In this document: piece after piece, positions 1-7,849 of the stretch
Position numbering within the stretch: position 1 is the stretch's first letter
Layout: every line of letters starts with the position of its first letter
Assembly: GCA_910586955.1 (NCBI GenBank)
Contig: CAJUMM010000001.1
Span: 1 to 64,000 of the forward strand
Direction: 5' to 3'
Source of the DNA: an uncultured Lachnospiraceae bacterium
GTDB taxonomy: Bacteria; Bacillota; Clostridia; Lachnospirales; Lachnospiraceae
Length of the DNA stretch: 64,000 nucleotides
The notes under the pieces: generated by a model
What the model was told of the DNA's origin: nothing
Seen by the model: the letters and a program-made list of their open reading frames with translations, nothing else
Databases searched by the model: none
Position numbers and translations under genes: made by a program

Positions 1-254
1 TGAAGGTTGTTAAGAACGCCCTGCTCCGGGTCCAGAAGACAGTCAAGGAACATCTTTATGCCCTCTGTGTAGGTAGGGATGCACTGGCCTTCCCGCAAAA
101 TACGGAATCCGTCCGGTTTCCCGAAATGGAAGATGGCGTTGTCCCGGCTTCCCACCCGTTCTACTTTTCCTTCTGCCAGGACTTCGTCGCCGGGCATGAT
201 GAACAGTTTAAATTTCAGTGAAGTACTTCCTGCATTGCATACTAAAAGTTTCAT
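1..254 (-). CDS. ackA: Acetate kinase, N-terminal part (cut by window edge)
   Basis: Only the first 84 or so residues are present; the gene runs off the left edge. The N-terminus MKLLVCNAGSTSLKFKLF matches the phosphate-binding strand and loop of the acetate/propionate kinase family (NxGSxSLK). The family makes acetate and ATP from acetyl phosphate and ADP in the cytoplasm. The ATG at 254-252 is preceded on its own strand by a GGGGAGG ribosome site (259-265). It is divergent from the D-lactate dehydrogenase gene, so both neighbours handle fermentation end products. Butyrate kinase is less likely because that family usually has NPGSTS at this site. Confidence 0.8.
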   Translation of the reverse strand, partial: MKLLVCNAGSTSLKFKLFIMPGDEVLAEGKVERVGSRDNAIFHFGKPDGFRILREGQCIPTYTEGIKMFLDCLLDPEQGVLNNL

Positions 255-323
255 AAAACCTCCCCTTGTGAATATTATTATTTTTATAAGTATAACAAAA
301 ACAAACTTGCCGTACAATAAGAA

Positions 324-375
324 AAAACAGCAGGCACCCGCATTGGAAGGGAGGCTGCGGAACTGGAATAGGAGG
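324..375 (+). repeat. Dispersed intergenic repeat, copy 1 (ends in a ribosome site)
   Basis: AAAACAGCAGGC (324-335) is followed after 21 bases by GCGGAACT (357-364), then GGAATA and GGAGG (371-375). The same order with a 20-base spacer occurs at 10334-10388. The inner CATTGGAAGGGA (341-352) also recurs at 10855-10866. The final GGAGG serves as the ribosome site of the D-lactate dehydrogenase gene. Confidence 0.6.
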
Positions 376-382
376 CAGAAGT

Positions 383-1354
383 TTGACAAAAATTGCTTTT
401 TTTGATACCAAACCCTACGAGCAGGAGGTATTTGAGCGCTGCTGCAAAAAAGATATGGAAATCAAATTTATGGAACACCGCCTGAACAGGGAGACGGTAG
501 ATTCCGCCAAAGGCTGCGACGTAGTGTGCGCCTTTGTAAACGATAACCTGGATGAGACCGTTATGAAAGGGCTCAATGAGATGGGAGTCCGGCTGATTGC
601 CATGCGCTGTGCAGGGTTTAACAACCTGGCCCTTAAGGCTCTTGGAGATCTGCGGGTAGCCCGGGTTCCCGCCTACTCCCCTTATGCGGTGGCGGAACAT
701 GCCATGGGAATGCTCCTGACCCTGAACCGGAAGATTCACAAGGCGTACAACCGCACCCGGGAGTATAATTTCAGCCTCAACGGACTGACGGGAGTGGATC
801 TTCACGGAAAAGTCATGGGCGTAGTGGGAACCGGAAAGATTGGCCGGGTATTTATCGATATCTGCCGGGGATTCGGCCTGAAAATTATAGCCTACGATCC
901 GTATCCCCTGGATGGGATTGAATATACGGATCTGGATACCCTGTTCCGGGAGAGCGATTTTATTTCCCTCCACTGTCCCCTGACGGATGACAGCTACCAT
1001 CTGGCCAACGAGAAACGCTTTGCCATGATGAAAGAAACAGCAATTCTCATCAATACCTCCAGAGGAGCCCTGGTGGACAGTGTGGCTCTGGTAGAAGCCT
1101 TGTGGAACCGGCGGCTCCGGGCGGTTGCCCTGGATGTGTATGAGGAAGAAGTGGGATATTTCTTTGAGGATCGTTCCGGGGAAGTGGTGGATGACGCTAC
1201 CCTTCAGCTTCTGGTATCCATGCCGAATGTGCTGATTACCTCCCACCAGGCGTTCCTGACAGAAGAAGCACTTTTCAACATTGCCGACACTACCATTGGA
1301 AACATCGAAGAATTTTTTTCCAAAGGGACTATCACCCACGAAGTAACAGCATAG
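383..1354 (+). CDS. ldhA: D-lactate dehydrogenase
   Basis: This 323-residue D-2-hydroxyacid dehydrogenase reduces pyruvate to D-lactate with NADH. The Rossmann loop is VVGTGKIG (147-154). The catalytic triad of the family is visible as Arg227 (NTSRG), Glu254 (DVYEEE) and His288 (TSHQA). The stretch DVYEEEVGYFFED is typical of true D-lactate dehydrogenases rather than phosphoglycerate dehydrogenases. The start is TTG at 383, chosen because GGAGG (371-375) sits 7 bases upstream and no in-frame ATG lies nearby. The gene appears to be alone, between divergent ackA and spoVT. Confidence 0.85.
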   Translation: MTKIAFFDTKPYEQEVFERCCKKDMEIKFMEHRLNRETVDSAKGCDVVCAFVNDNLDETVMKGLNEMGVRLIAMRCAGFNNLALKALGDLRVARVPAYSPYAVAEHAMGMLLTLNRKIHKAYNRTREYNFSLNGLTGVDLHGKVMGVVGTGKIGRVFIDICRGFGLKIIAYDPYPLDGIEYTDLDTLFRESDFISLHCPLTDDSYHLANEKRFAMMKETAILINTSRGALVDSVALVEALWNRRLRAVALDVYEEEVGYFFEDRSGEVVDDATLQLLVSMPNVLITSHQAFLTEEALFNIADTTIGNIEEFFSKGTITHEVTA

Positions 1355-1399
1355 CATATGGTGTTAAGAATTTCTTCCGAGAGGCCTGGGAGAGAAGAA

Positions 1400-1429
1400 T
1401 TGGCAGACACAAGGGAAAATCGATAATAT
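1400..1429 (+). promoter_or_regulatory. Possible promoter of spoVT
   Basis: TTGGCA (1400-1405) and TAATAT (1424-1429) are 18 bases apart, a fair vegetative-type match. It would place the spoVT hairpin at 1449-1509 in the transcript leader. In Bacillus spoVT is read by the forespore sigma factor; no clear site of that kind was found here. Confidence 0.35.
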
Positions 1430-1448
1430 ATCTATTTTGAATTGTATA

Positions 1449-1512
1449 AAATTCCTCCATTTACAAATACTACTTCCAGAAATGGTTAGCACAGTAAATG
1501 GAGGAATTTTTT
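1449..1512 (+). promoter_or_regulatory. Perfect 16-bp stem that covers the spoVT ribosome site
   Basis: Positions 1449-1464 and 1494-1509 are exact inverted repeats of 16 bases with a 29-base loop. The right arm contains the GGAGG (1500-1504) used by spoVT, and a run of six T (1507-1512) ends just before the ATG at 1513. The structure could be the terminator of ldhA, an attenuator, or a translational lock on spoVT. Confidence 0.65.
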
Positions 1513-2061
1513 ATGAAAGCTACAGGAATTGTCAGAAGAATTGATGACCTGGGAAGGGTGGTCATTCCAAAGGAGATTCGAAGGACGCTGCGTATCCGGG
1601 AAGGCGATCCGCTGGAAATATTTACCGATCGGGAAGGGGAAATTATATTAAAGAAATATTCTCCTATTGGGGAGCTGGGGCTTTTTGCAAAGCAGTATGC
1701 AGAGAGCCTGGCCCAGACTACCGGCCTTATGGTCTGTGTGGCGGATCGGGATGCGGTGATTGCGGCAGCCGGCGGCGCCAAGAAGGAATATATGGGAAAG
1801 GCTATCAGCAAGCAGCTGGAGGATGCCATCCAGGAGCGTGAAAACGTACAGGCGATAGTGGGAGAACGGCGGTTTGTGAAAATTGTGGATGAAGACATGG
1901 ACGACTGTGCCTCCCAGACCATCAGCCCCATTCTCTGCGAAGGAGACGCTATCGGGGCGGTTATTCTCTTCTCCCGGGATCCCAAAGCCAAGATGGGCGA
2001 GGTAGAGCAGAAACTGGCTGTGTCTGCAGCGGGATTTCTGGGGCGGCAGATGGAGCAGTAA
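1513..2061 (+). CDS. spoVT: Stage V sporulation regulator SpoVT
   Basis: This is a 182-residue transcription factor active in the forespore. Residues 1-50 are an AbrB-type swapped-hairpin DNA-binding domain (MKATGIVRRIDDLGRVVIPK), and residues 55-180 resemble the GAF-like C-terminal domain of SpoVT. Bacillus SpoVT has nearly the same length. An upstream in-frame ATG exists at 1498, but GGAGG lies at 1500-1504, 8 bases before the ATG at 1513, so 1513 is the start. AbrB itself lacks the C-terminal domain. It is convergent with the LacI-type regulator. Confidence 0.9.
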   Translation: MKATGIVRRIDDLGRVVIPKEIRRTLRIREGDPLEIFTDREGEIILKKYSPIGELGLFAKQYAESLAQTTGLMVCVADRDAVIAAAGGAKKEYMGKAISKQLEDAIQERENVQAIVGERRFVKIVDEDMDDCASQTISPILCEGDAIGAVILFSRDPKAKMGEVEQKLAVSAAGFLGRQMEQ

Positions 2062-2079
2062 TCATATGGAAATGGGACA

Positions 2080-2113
2080 AAAGCGCTGTCAGGGCATACG
2101 CCGGCAGCGCTTT
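2080..2113. terminator. Hairpin between convergent genes, likely two-way terminator
   Basis: AAAGCGCTG (2080-2088) pairs exactly with CAGCGCTTT (2105-2113). It overlaps the last codons of the minus-strand regulator, whose stop is at 2089-2091, and lies 19 bases after the spoVT stop. On the minus strand it is followed by TTTTG. Confidence 0.55.
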
Positions 2114-4356
2114 ACCAGATCTTCCAGCTCTTCGTGGGTCTTTGCAATGGCGTCCTGGACTTCGATTTTCTCTTCCAGCAGCTCGTAGACCCACCGGCAT
2201 ACCACGGCGTCAATGTCATTCTGGGACAGGATGGCATGATTTCCCAGAGCCGGCGGCAGGGTGGGTTTGGTATACTGGTAGGTAGAATGGTACAGGGGCA
2301 GCCAGGGGTAGAGCTTGATCAGCTCGTCGTTGGTGTAGGTGGATGTGATGGCGGACTGGCCGCCTAACAGGGCGAAATAGTTGGCAATCTGTTCGTCGCA
2401 GATCCACTTGAGGAAGGAAAAGGCTTCTTTTTTCCGGCCGGAACGGCTGCTGATGCCAAGGCTCCATCCTCCCAGAATCGGGCTGCGGCCGGGAATATGG
2501 TGGTAGCCGATGGAGCCGGCCATACTGCTTTTGCGCAGATCTGCAATATCCGTCAGGAAAGAGGGGTAGGTAATCAGCATGGCGGTTTCACCCTTTAGGA
2601 AATCCTGCACAATGCTCATGTCTGTGGCAGTCCGGTAGTCCGGCTTGGCCAGACGGACGGAGCGCAGGAGATTGATGTAGGCTTTCAGGGAGGAGTCCCG
2701 ATCCAGGCAGACATTCCCCCGGTTGTCAAAGAGACTTCCGCCAAAAGCCCGCAGGCGCATATAAAGTTCCGGTGCCAGGCATTCGTCGTAGGCGGCCGGG
2801 ATGGAAATGCCGTAGTCGATGGCGTCTGAGTGGTTGGTAAAAAAGTCCGCAATGGTGTTAAACTCCTTTAGTGTAAGGGGGGGACGCAGGGTAATATTGT
2901 TCACCCTGGAATAGTCGTTTTTCAGTCCGGGATTTTCAAATAGGTCTTTCCGGTAGTAAAAGATCTGGGGGGCATACATAAAGGGCAGCCCATAGTAACG
3001 CTGATTGAAACGGCTGAAATATTTCAGGCAGTCCGGAAGGAAAATACTCAGATCGATTTCCTCTACTTCCGGAGTAATGTCCTCCAGAATATGGCTGGAA
3101 GCCAGAACGGAAAGCCAGGGAATATCATACATGACTACGTCGTAGGGTGCCTGGCCGTCTGTACCGTGTTCCTGGAGAATCGCATCGTAGAGCGTATGAT
3201 GGGGAAGGATATCCACCTGCGCTTTCAACCCGGTCTGGTTCTCAAAGTTTTTCAGAAGCCCGCACAGGGTATGTACCTGGGGAGTATCCAGCATGAGAAT
3301 GCGCAGGACCGTCTCCTCTGTGCCGGTATGGGATCCCGAAGTTTTTAAGAGAGAACTTTGGGGAGAGCCGTGGTTGGAAATGAGGGTGTCGGGCAGAATA
3401 ATCTTTTCGTTTTCCTTGGTCAGAGGGGATTTGAGCTGGTCCAGAAGAAGGCCTGCCGCAATATCTCCCAGACGGATAGCAGGGCGCACGGCGGAGACAG
3501 AGGCAAAGGAATGGGTGTAAAGGTTCCAGTGCTCCTCCCCCAGGGTAAGGACAGGGATCTGTTCTTTGTGATAACCAAGGATGGTAAGGGCTTCAATAGA
3601 GCCGGTGGCAAGGGATTCGGAGGTGGCCACGATGGCGTCCGGTGTCTGGGTGCGCAGAAGCTGGATGGTTTTCCGGAAAGAGTCTTCCTTGCTCAGGTTT
3701 GTCTGAATCAGAAAGGAGGGATCCGGATCCAGGCCTTCCTCATGAAAAGAGTCCAGAAAGCCTTTGCGGCAGCCGGCCTCGCAGGAAAAGCTTTGAGGAC
3801 CGGAGATGAGAAAAATCCTGCGGCAGCCCTGGTCCAGAAGGTGCTTGGTGATACGCCGTATCATGGAATGGTTGTCAAAAGAGACAAAATTGGCATCCAG
3901 GCTGTGAATGTCCCGGTCAATGAGTACCAGCGGCCGGTTGTCTGAGGTGAAGTGATCGTAATAGAATTTCCAGTTGTCCGGCTGGCAGGACACCAGCAAG
4001 AGTCCCCGGATCTGCTTTTTCAGGAAATTATGGAGAATGGTCTGCTCAAAATCCGGGATGTCGTAGGAAAAAGCCAGGTTGGTATAATATCCGGTATTCT
4101 GAAAAGCGCTCTCAATTCCCTGGAAAAGCTGTACATAGTAGGAATCGTCAAAATTCGGCAGGATAACGCCGATATCAGAATAGGCTTTGGATTTCAGGCT
4201 TTTAGCCGAAAGGTTCTGGGAGTACTGCAGAACGTCAATAGCCTCCTGGATTTTGGCAGAGACAGCTCTGCTTACGGGTTTGGTCTGGTTCAGATAATTG
4301 GAAACGGTGGCAATGGATACGCCGGCCATGCGAGCTACGTCTTTGATGGTTGCCAT
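2089..4356 (-). CDS. LacI-family regulator fused to an extracellular-type solute-binding domain
   Basis: The 755-residue protein starts with a LacI helix-turn-helix (MATIKDVARMAGVSIATVS) and hinge (1-60). A periplasmic-binding type I sensor domain follows at about 60-330 (SDIGVILPNFDDSYYVQLFQG). A second region, about 350-750, resembles family 1 solute-binding proteins of the maltodextrin type (LRILMLDTP at its start, YYGLPFMYAPQIFYYRKDLF, then LGGWSLGISS). There is no signal peptide, so the solute-binding domain must act in the cytoplasm. Ordinary LacI proteins have about 330-350 residues. It is read away from the ABC transporter operon at 4553 and probably controls it. The ligands of the two sensor domains are unknown. 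Confidence 0.85.
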   Translation of the reverse strand: MATIKDVARMAGVSIATVSNYLNQTKPVSRAVSAKIQEAIDVLQYSQNLSAKSLKSKAYSDIGVILPNFDDSYYVQLFQGIESAFQNTGYYTNLAFSYDIPDFEQTILHNFLKKQIRGLLLVSCQPDNWKFYYDHFTSDNRPLVLIDRDIHSLDANFVSFDNHSMIRRITKHLLDQGCRRIFLISGPQSFSCEAGCRKGFLDSFHEEGLDPDPSFLIQTNLSKEDSFRKTIQLLRTQTPDAIVATSESLATGSIEALTILGYHKEQIPVLTLGEEHWNLYTHSFASVSAVRPAIRLGDIAAGLLLDQLKSPLTKENEKIILPDTLISNHGSPQSSLLKTSGSHTGTEETVLRILMLDTPQVHTLCGLLKNFENQTGLKAQVDILPHHTLYDAILQEHGTDGQAPYDVVMYDIPWLSVLASSHILEDITPEVEEIDLSIFLPDCLKYFSRFNQRYYGLPFMYAPQIFYYRKDLFENPGLKNDYSRVNNITLRPPLTLKEFNTIADFFTNHSDAIDYGISIPAAYDECLAPELYMRLRAFGGSLFDNRGNVCLDRDSSLKAYINLLRSVRLAKPDYRTATDMSIVQDFLKGETAMLITYPSFLTDIADLRKSSMAGSIGYHHIPGRSPILGGWSLGISSRSGRKKEAFSFLKWICDEQIANYFALLGGQSAITSTYTNDELIKLYPWLPLYHSTYQYTKPTLPPALGNHAILSQNDIDAVVCRWVYELLEEKIEVQDAIAKTHEELEDLVKRCRRMP

Positions 4357-4435
4357 GAGAATATTTTTCCTTCCTTCAGATTATGAAGCGGTTTCCTTAT
4401 TAGATAACATATAGCACAAAAATTGGGAATTGTAA

Positions 4436-4451
4436 AGTGAAACGTTTAAAT
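4436..4451. promoter_or_regulatory. Candidate LacI-family operator
   Basis: The sequence AGTGAAACGTTTAAAT is centred on CG, as LacI-family operators are, and 12 of its 16 bases are symmetric by hand count. It lies between the regulator gene and the operon promoter, 29 bases upstream of the -35 box. Confidence 0.4.
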
Positions 4452-4480
4452 TAAATTTAAGTTAAAAAGAGTAAAAAGAA

Positions 4481-4509
4481 TTGACTGGGGAAGAGAAAAA
4501 AATTAAAAT
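4481..4509 (+). promoter_or_regulatory. Promoter of the ABC/glycosidase operon
   Basis: TTGACT (4481-4486) and TAAAAT (4504-4509) are separated by exactly 17 bases. The first gene starts at 4553 with AAAGGAGGA upstream. Confidence 0.7.
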
Positions 4510-4552
4510 AAGAATCAGGTAGTAAATTAAAGAAACAAAGGAGGAATGTTAC

Positions 4553-5641
4553 ATGAAAAGAGTAATTGCGTTACTGATGGCTGCAGTTATGATGACAGGA
4601 CTGGCTGCCTGCGGTTCCAAGGAAGAGCCTGCTCAGGCACCTGTGGAAACTCCGGCGGAGACAGAGGCGCCTGAGGAGACACAAGAACCTGCGGAGGCGG
4701 CAGGGGATGTGCAATCCCTGAAGATTGGCGTGTCTATCATGGAATTGACGGCTTACACCTGGTTCCAGGGCGTAATCGACGGCTGCAATAACTGGATGGC
4801 GGATCATGGAAGCGAGTACGGGGTGAATATGGAGTTTGACTTTGAAGATTCCAGATCCGATGTGCAGACCATGCTGGATAATGTGGGAAATATGATTTCT
4901 GCAAAATGTGACGGCATTATCCTGTTCCCGGCAGACGCATCCTCTGCAATTCCTACTATGAAAGAGGCAACTGCCGACGGAATCCCCTTTATCGTCTGTG
5001 ATTATGCCCAGGAGACATCTTCCGATGCAGATGTAGTGTGGTCCACCTTCGTGGGGCATGATATGAAATCCCTGGGAATCAAGGCAGGGGAAGAGGCGGT
5101 GAAGTATTTGGATACCTTAGGAAAAGACGATCCCGTGTGTCTCTTTATCTCCCGTCCTACTTCCGGGCAGGCTTCTTCGGACCGCTTTGACGGATTTAAG
5201 GAAACGGTTCTGGCGAAATATCCGGATGCGAAGATTATCGAGGAAGGCGATACGGGAGCAGGCAACCGGGATTCTGCACAGACCCTTATGGAGAATATAC
5301 TTCAGAGAGAATCCGTGATTGATGTAGTCTGTGGACACAATGATGCGGAAGTGGTAGGCGCATACAATGCGGCAGTTGCACAGGGACGGAACGAGATCCG
5401 CTTTATCGGAATCGCCGGTGATATCGATGTGCTGAAATGGCTGGAGGAGGGCAACGAGATGTGGCTGGCAGAGGTTCTGCAGGATCCGGCCATTCTGGGC
5501 TATCAGGCGACGGACGCCATTTACCGGGTCCTGGTGCTTAAGGAAGAGCTGCCTGAGAAATATGATCTTCCGGATCCGGAAGCAATCACCAAAGACAACA
5601 TTAAAGATTATGACTGGAAAAACTGGGGATGGCTTGGCTGA
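4553..5641 (+). CDS. ABC transporter sugar-type substrate-binding lipoprotein
   Basis: This 362-residue lipoprotein captures a solute outside the cell for the importer encoded at 7850-10335. A signal peptide ends in the lipobox LAAC with Cys20, followed by an acidic Pro/Glu-rich linker (about 23-52). The rest is a ribose/galactose-type (type I) binding fold, with LKIGVSIMELTAYTW, CDGIILFPAD and VVCGHNDAEVVGAYNA as family landmarks. The substrate cannot be read from the sequence. It is the first gene of the operon. A hairpin directly after it probably gives it more transcript than the genes downstream. Confidence 0.88.
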   Translation: MKRVIALLMAAVMMTGLAACGSKEEPAQAPVETPAETEAPEETQEPAEAAGDVQSLKIGVSIMELTAYTWFQGVIDGCNNWMADHGSEYGVNMEFDFEDSRSDVQTMLDNVGNMISAKCDGIILFPADASSAIPTMKEATADGIPFIVCDYAQETSSDADVVWSTFVGHDMKSLGIKAGEEAVKYLDTLGKDDPVCLFISRPTSGQASSDRFDGFKETVLAKYPDAKIIEEGDTGAGNRDSAQTLMENILQRESVIDVVCGHNDAEVVGAYNAAVAQGRNEIRFIGIAGDIDVLKWLEEGNEMWLAEVLQDPAILGYQATDAIYRVLVLKEELPEKYDLPDPEAITKDNIKDYDWKNWGWLG

Positions 5642-5673
5642 CGAAAGATGCAGATGAAATAGGCAGTAAAAGA

Positions 5674-5702
5674 CGGCGGGCATTTTAACCCGCCGGCTTT
5701 TA
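5674..5702 (+). terminator. Intra-operon hairpin after the binding-protein gene
   Basis: CGGCGGG (5674-5680) pairs with CCCGCCG (5689-5695), then a short T-rich run. With no new promoter visible before 5747 it probably works as a partial terminator or 3' stabiliser for the binding-protein message. Confidence 0.6.
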
Positions 5703-5746
5703 TATCACAGGTGTTTGTGATTGGATGAGAAGGAGGTTTCGAACTT

Positions 5747-7831
5747 ATGATTAATTTACTGCCCGAACCGAAACGGCTGATGGAAAAGGGAGGGTTTACC
5801 GCAGCATTTAAACAGATTTTCCTGGATTGTGAAGGTGAAGAGGAGCTTTTGGAGCTTGCCCGCCTGCGTTTTTGGAATTGCCCGGGACTTACCGTAGCAG
5901 CCCGGGAGGGGGAAGAGGCCTTCCGCCTTTGTGTTAGGCGTTCCCTGGAGGGAATTGAGGTTGAGAAGCCGGAGCTTTTCCGGGAACAGGGTTACGATTT
6001 GGAGATTGGAGAGAGAGAGGCAGTTCTTAGGTTTGAGAATAACGCAGGTTTTGTCAACGGCATCACCTCATTGAAACAGATCCTTGCGGAGGAGGAGAAG
6101 GGATTTTGCCTGCCTCTTTGCCATATTACGGACTATCCGTCCCTTCCGGTGCGTGCTATTGCCCAGACATTCTCCTGGTATGCGGGCTATGGAAGGTTTG
6201 GATTTGACAGTCAGCTATGGGGTTATGAGGACTGGGTGCAGTATCTGAATATCTGCCTGGATAATAAGATCAATCAGTTTAACCTGGTGATGTACGGTTA
6301 CTGGCCCTTTGATCTGCCGGGGCATCCGGAGACGGTTTTCCGGGATGTGCCCATCAAGATCTGGAATGCGGAGAACCGGCGCTGGCTGACGGTGCGCTAT
6401 ACCCATCCCAATCTGGAAGAACCCTTTATGGATCGGTTTATCCGGCTGGCTCATAGATTTGGCGTGAAGATTTTTGCCTATGTGGGTTTAAATTCCTATA
6501 ACGGAGCATACACCATCAAGCACCCGGAGGCGAGAATGAAACCGCCCAAATCCAGCGGATTCCTAAATGATTTTGATTCCCTGTGTTTAAGCTATCCGGG
6601 GACGGTGGACTACATCATCGAGTCCATGCAGCAGATTGCCAGGCTGGGATTTGACGGGTACACCCTGGAGGAGAGTGAGGAAGGATTCTGGTTCTGTGAG
6701 TGCGAGGGCTGCAAAAAGCGCTGGCATGACACGACAAACACGCCTGGAGAGGCGAAGCACAAGGCCAATATGTGGCTGCTTAAGAAAATCTATGATGCGG
6801 TCCGGGAGATCAATCCGGAAGCGGTGATTGGTATCCGGGCTTTCCGCCAGCCGCCTCTCGAAAAAGATCCGGCTTTCTTGAAAGAGTGCGTGGATTCCAT
6901 GCCGGAGGATATCATGCTGTTCTGGGCGCCGGGACTCTATGTGCCGGAGGGAGAGTTTACCAAGTGGTGCGATGCTTTCGGAAAGGAACGGATCTGGGCC
7001 CGGGATACAGAGTCCAATTCTATTACCTCCACCATGGGGCGCCTTTACCGGACCTTCCGCTCCAACCTGATCCGCTATGAGGATGAGGCCAACGAGCAGG
7101 TAATTGAGACGGATATCCGCCAGCACAAAGGCAGCGTTCGCATGGGGGTCCACGGAATCAACGGTTTTATGTTTGAGTGGTACGGCCTGTTTATGCACTT
7201 GTTTGCCCACGGAAACTATGGATGGGGCTCCATGATGGAGGAGGAGGAGTTTTACCGGAAGGCCTGCCGGCTGAATTTTGGAGAGCTTGGGGACACCGTG
7301 CTCCATGTGATGAAGTCCATGGTGACCATTCACGAGAGCCAGATCCCCTTGTATACCACACCTTTCCCCTTCCAGAAGAACAAGATGACGGACGCAGATA
7401 TTCCGGCAATTATGGCGGCTAAGGAGAACCATCCCAAGCTGATGGAGGAGATTGAGATGCTTCGCCGGAAGGCTTATGAGGATCCGAAACTTAGGCCCTG
7501 GCTTCCGCACTTTGACAAATGGTCCAATGCAGAGCGCAGGAACGAGGTAATTTACGATCTGGTTCTGGCGGCCCTGGATTACGAGAGGGAGACGGATCCG
7601 GAGAAGAAGGATCAGCTGCTTGATCAGATTTTATATTACAATGAGAAGGATTTTGATATTGCCAAGGAGATGTTCTTTGATATCAATCCGGTGAATGAGA
7701 CAGGGGTGAGCAGCTGCATGTTCCCCTATCATGAAATGAAGCGGCTGATCCACAACATCCGCCATCCCGAAGGGAAGGATGAAAATATTATCTGTTCCGG
7801 AGTGGAGGCTCTGGGATGGCTGTGGCTGTAG
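5747..7831 (+). CDS. Predicted glycoside hydrolase, GH20/alpha-glucuronidase-like
   Basis: The 694-residue protein has no signal peptide and should be cytoplasmic. Residues 1-125 look like the small alpha/beta domain that precedes GH20 and GH67/GH84 barrels. From about 130 a TIM barrel is suggested by ITDYPSLPVRAI and DNKINQFNLVMYGYW. The acidic segment YTLEESEEG (305-313) is a candidate active-site loop and is followed by C317-x-C319-x2-C322, a cysteine pattern seen in some glucuronidase-like families. The ribosome site is AGGAGG at 5731-5736. Its place between the binding protein and the ATPase suggests it acts on the imported compound. The exact family and bond cleaved are unknown. Confidence 0.6.
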   Translation: MINLLPEPKRLMEKGGFTAAFKQIFLDCEGEEELLELARLRFWNCPGLTVAAREGEEAFRLCVRRSLEGIEVEKPELFREQGYDLEIGEREAVLRFENNAGFVNGITSLKQILAEEEKGFCLPLCHITDYPSLPVRAIAQTFSWYAGYGRFGFDSQLWGYEDWVQYLNICLDNKINQFNLVMYGYWPFDLPGHPETVFRDVPIKIWNAENRRWLTVRYTHPNLEEPFMDRFIRLAHRFGVKIFAYVGLNSYNGAYTIKHPEARMKPPKSSGFLNDFDSLCLSYPGTVDYIIESMQQIARLGFDGYTLEESEEGFWFCECEGCKKRWHDTTNTPGEAKHKANMWLLKKIYDAVREINPEAVIGIRAFRQPPLEKDPAFLKECVDSMPEDIMLFWAPGLYVPEGEFTKWCDAFGKERIWARDTESNSITSTMGRLYRTFRSNLIRYEDEANEQVIETDIRQHKGSVRMGVHGINGFMFEWYGLFMHLFAHGNYGWGSMMEEEEFYRKACRLNFGELGDTVLHVMKSMVTIHESQIPLYTTPFPFQKNKMTDADIPAIMAAKENHPKLMEEIEMLRRKAYEDPKLRPWLPHFDKWSNAERRNEVIYDLVLAALDYERETDPEKKDQLLDQILYYNEKDFDIAKEMFFDINPVNETGVSSCMFPYHEMKRLIHNIRHPEGKDENIICSGVEALGWLWL

Positions 7832-7849
7832 GCGGAAGGAGCTGGGAAA

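Noticed and set aside
284..1357. A 357-codon minus-strand frame opposite the D-lactate dehydrogenase gene
   Set aside because: The plus-strand protein has all catalytic residues. The minus frame shows no family motif and overlaps it almost completely.
1498..1512. Upstream in-frame ATG of spoVT as the start
   Set aside because: It overlaps the ribosome site itself and adds five residues not found in SpoVT; the ATG at 1513 has correct spacing.
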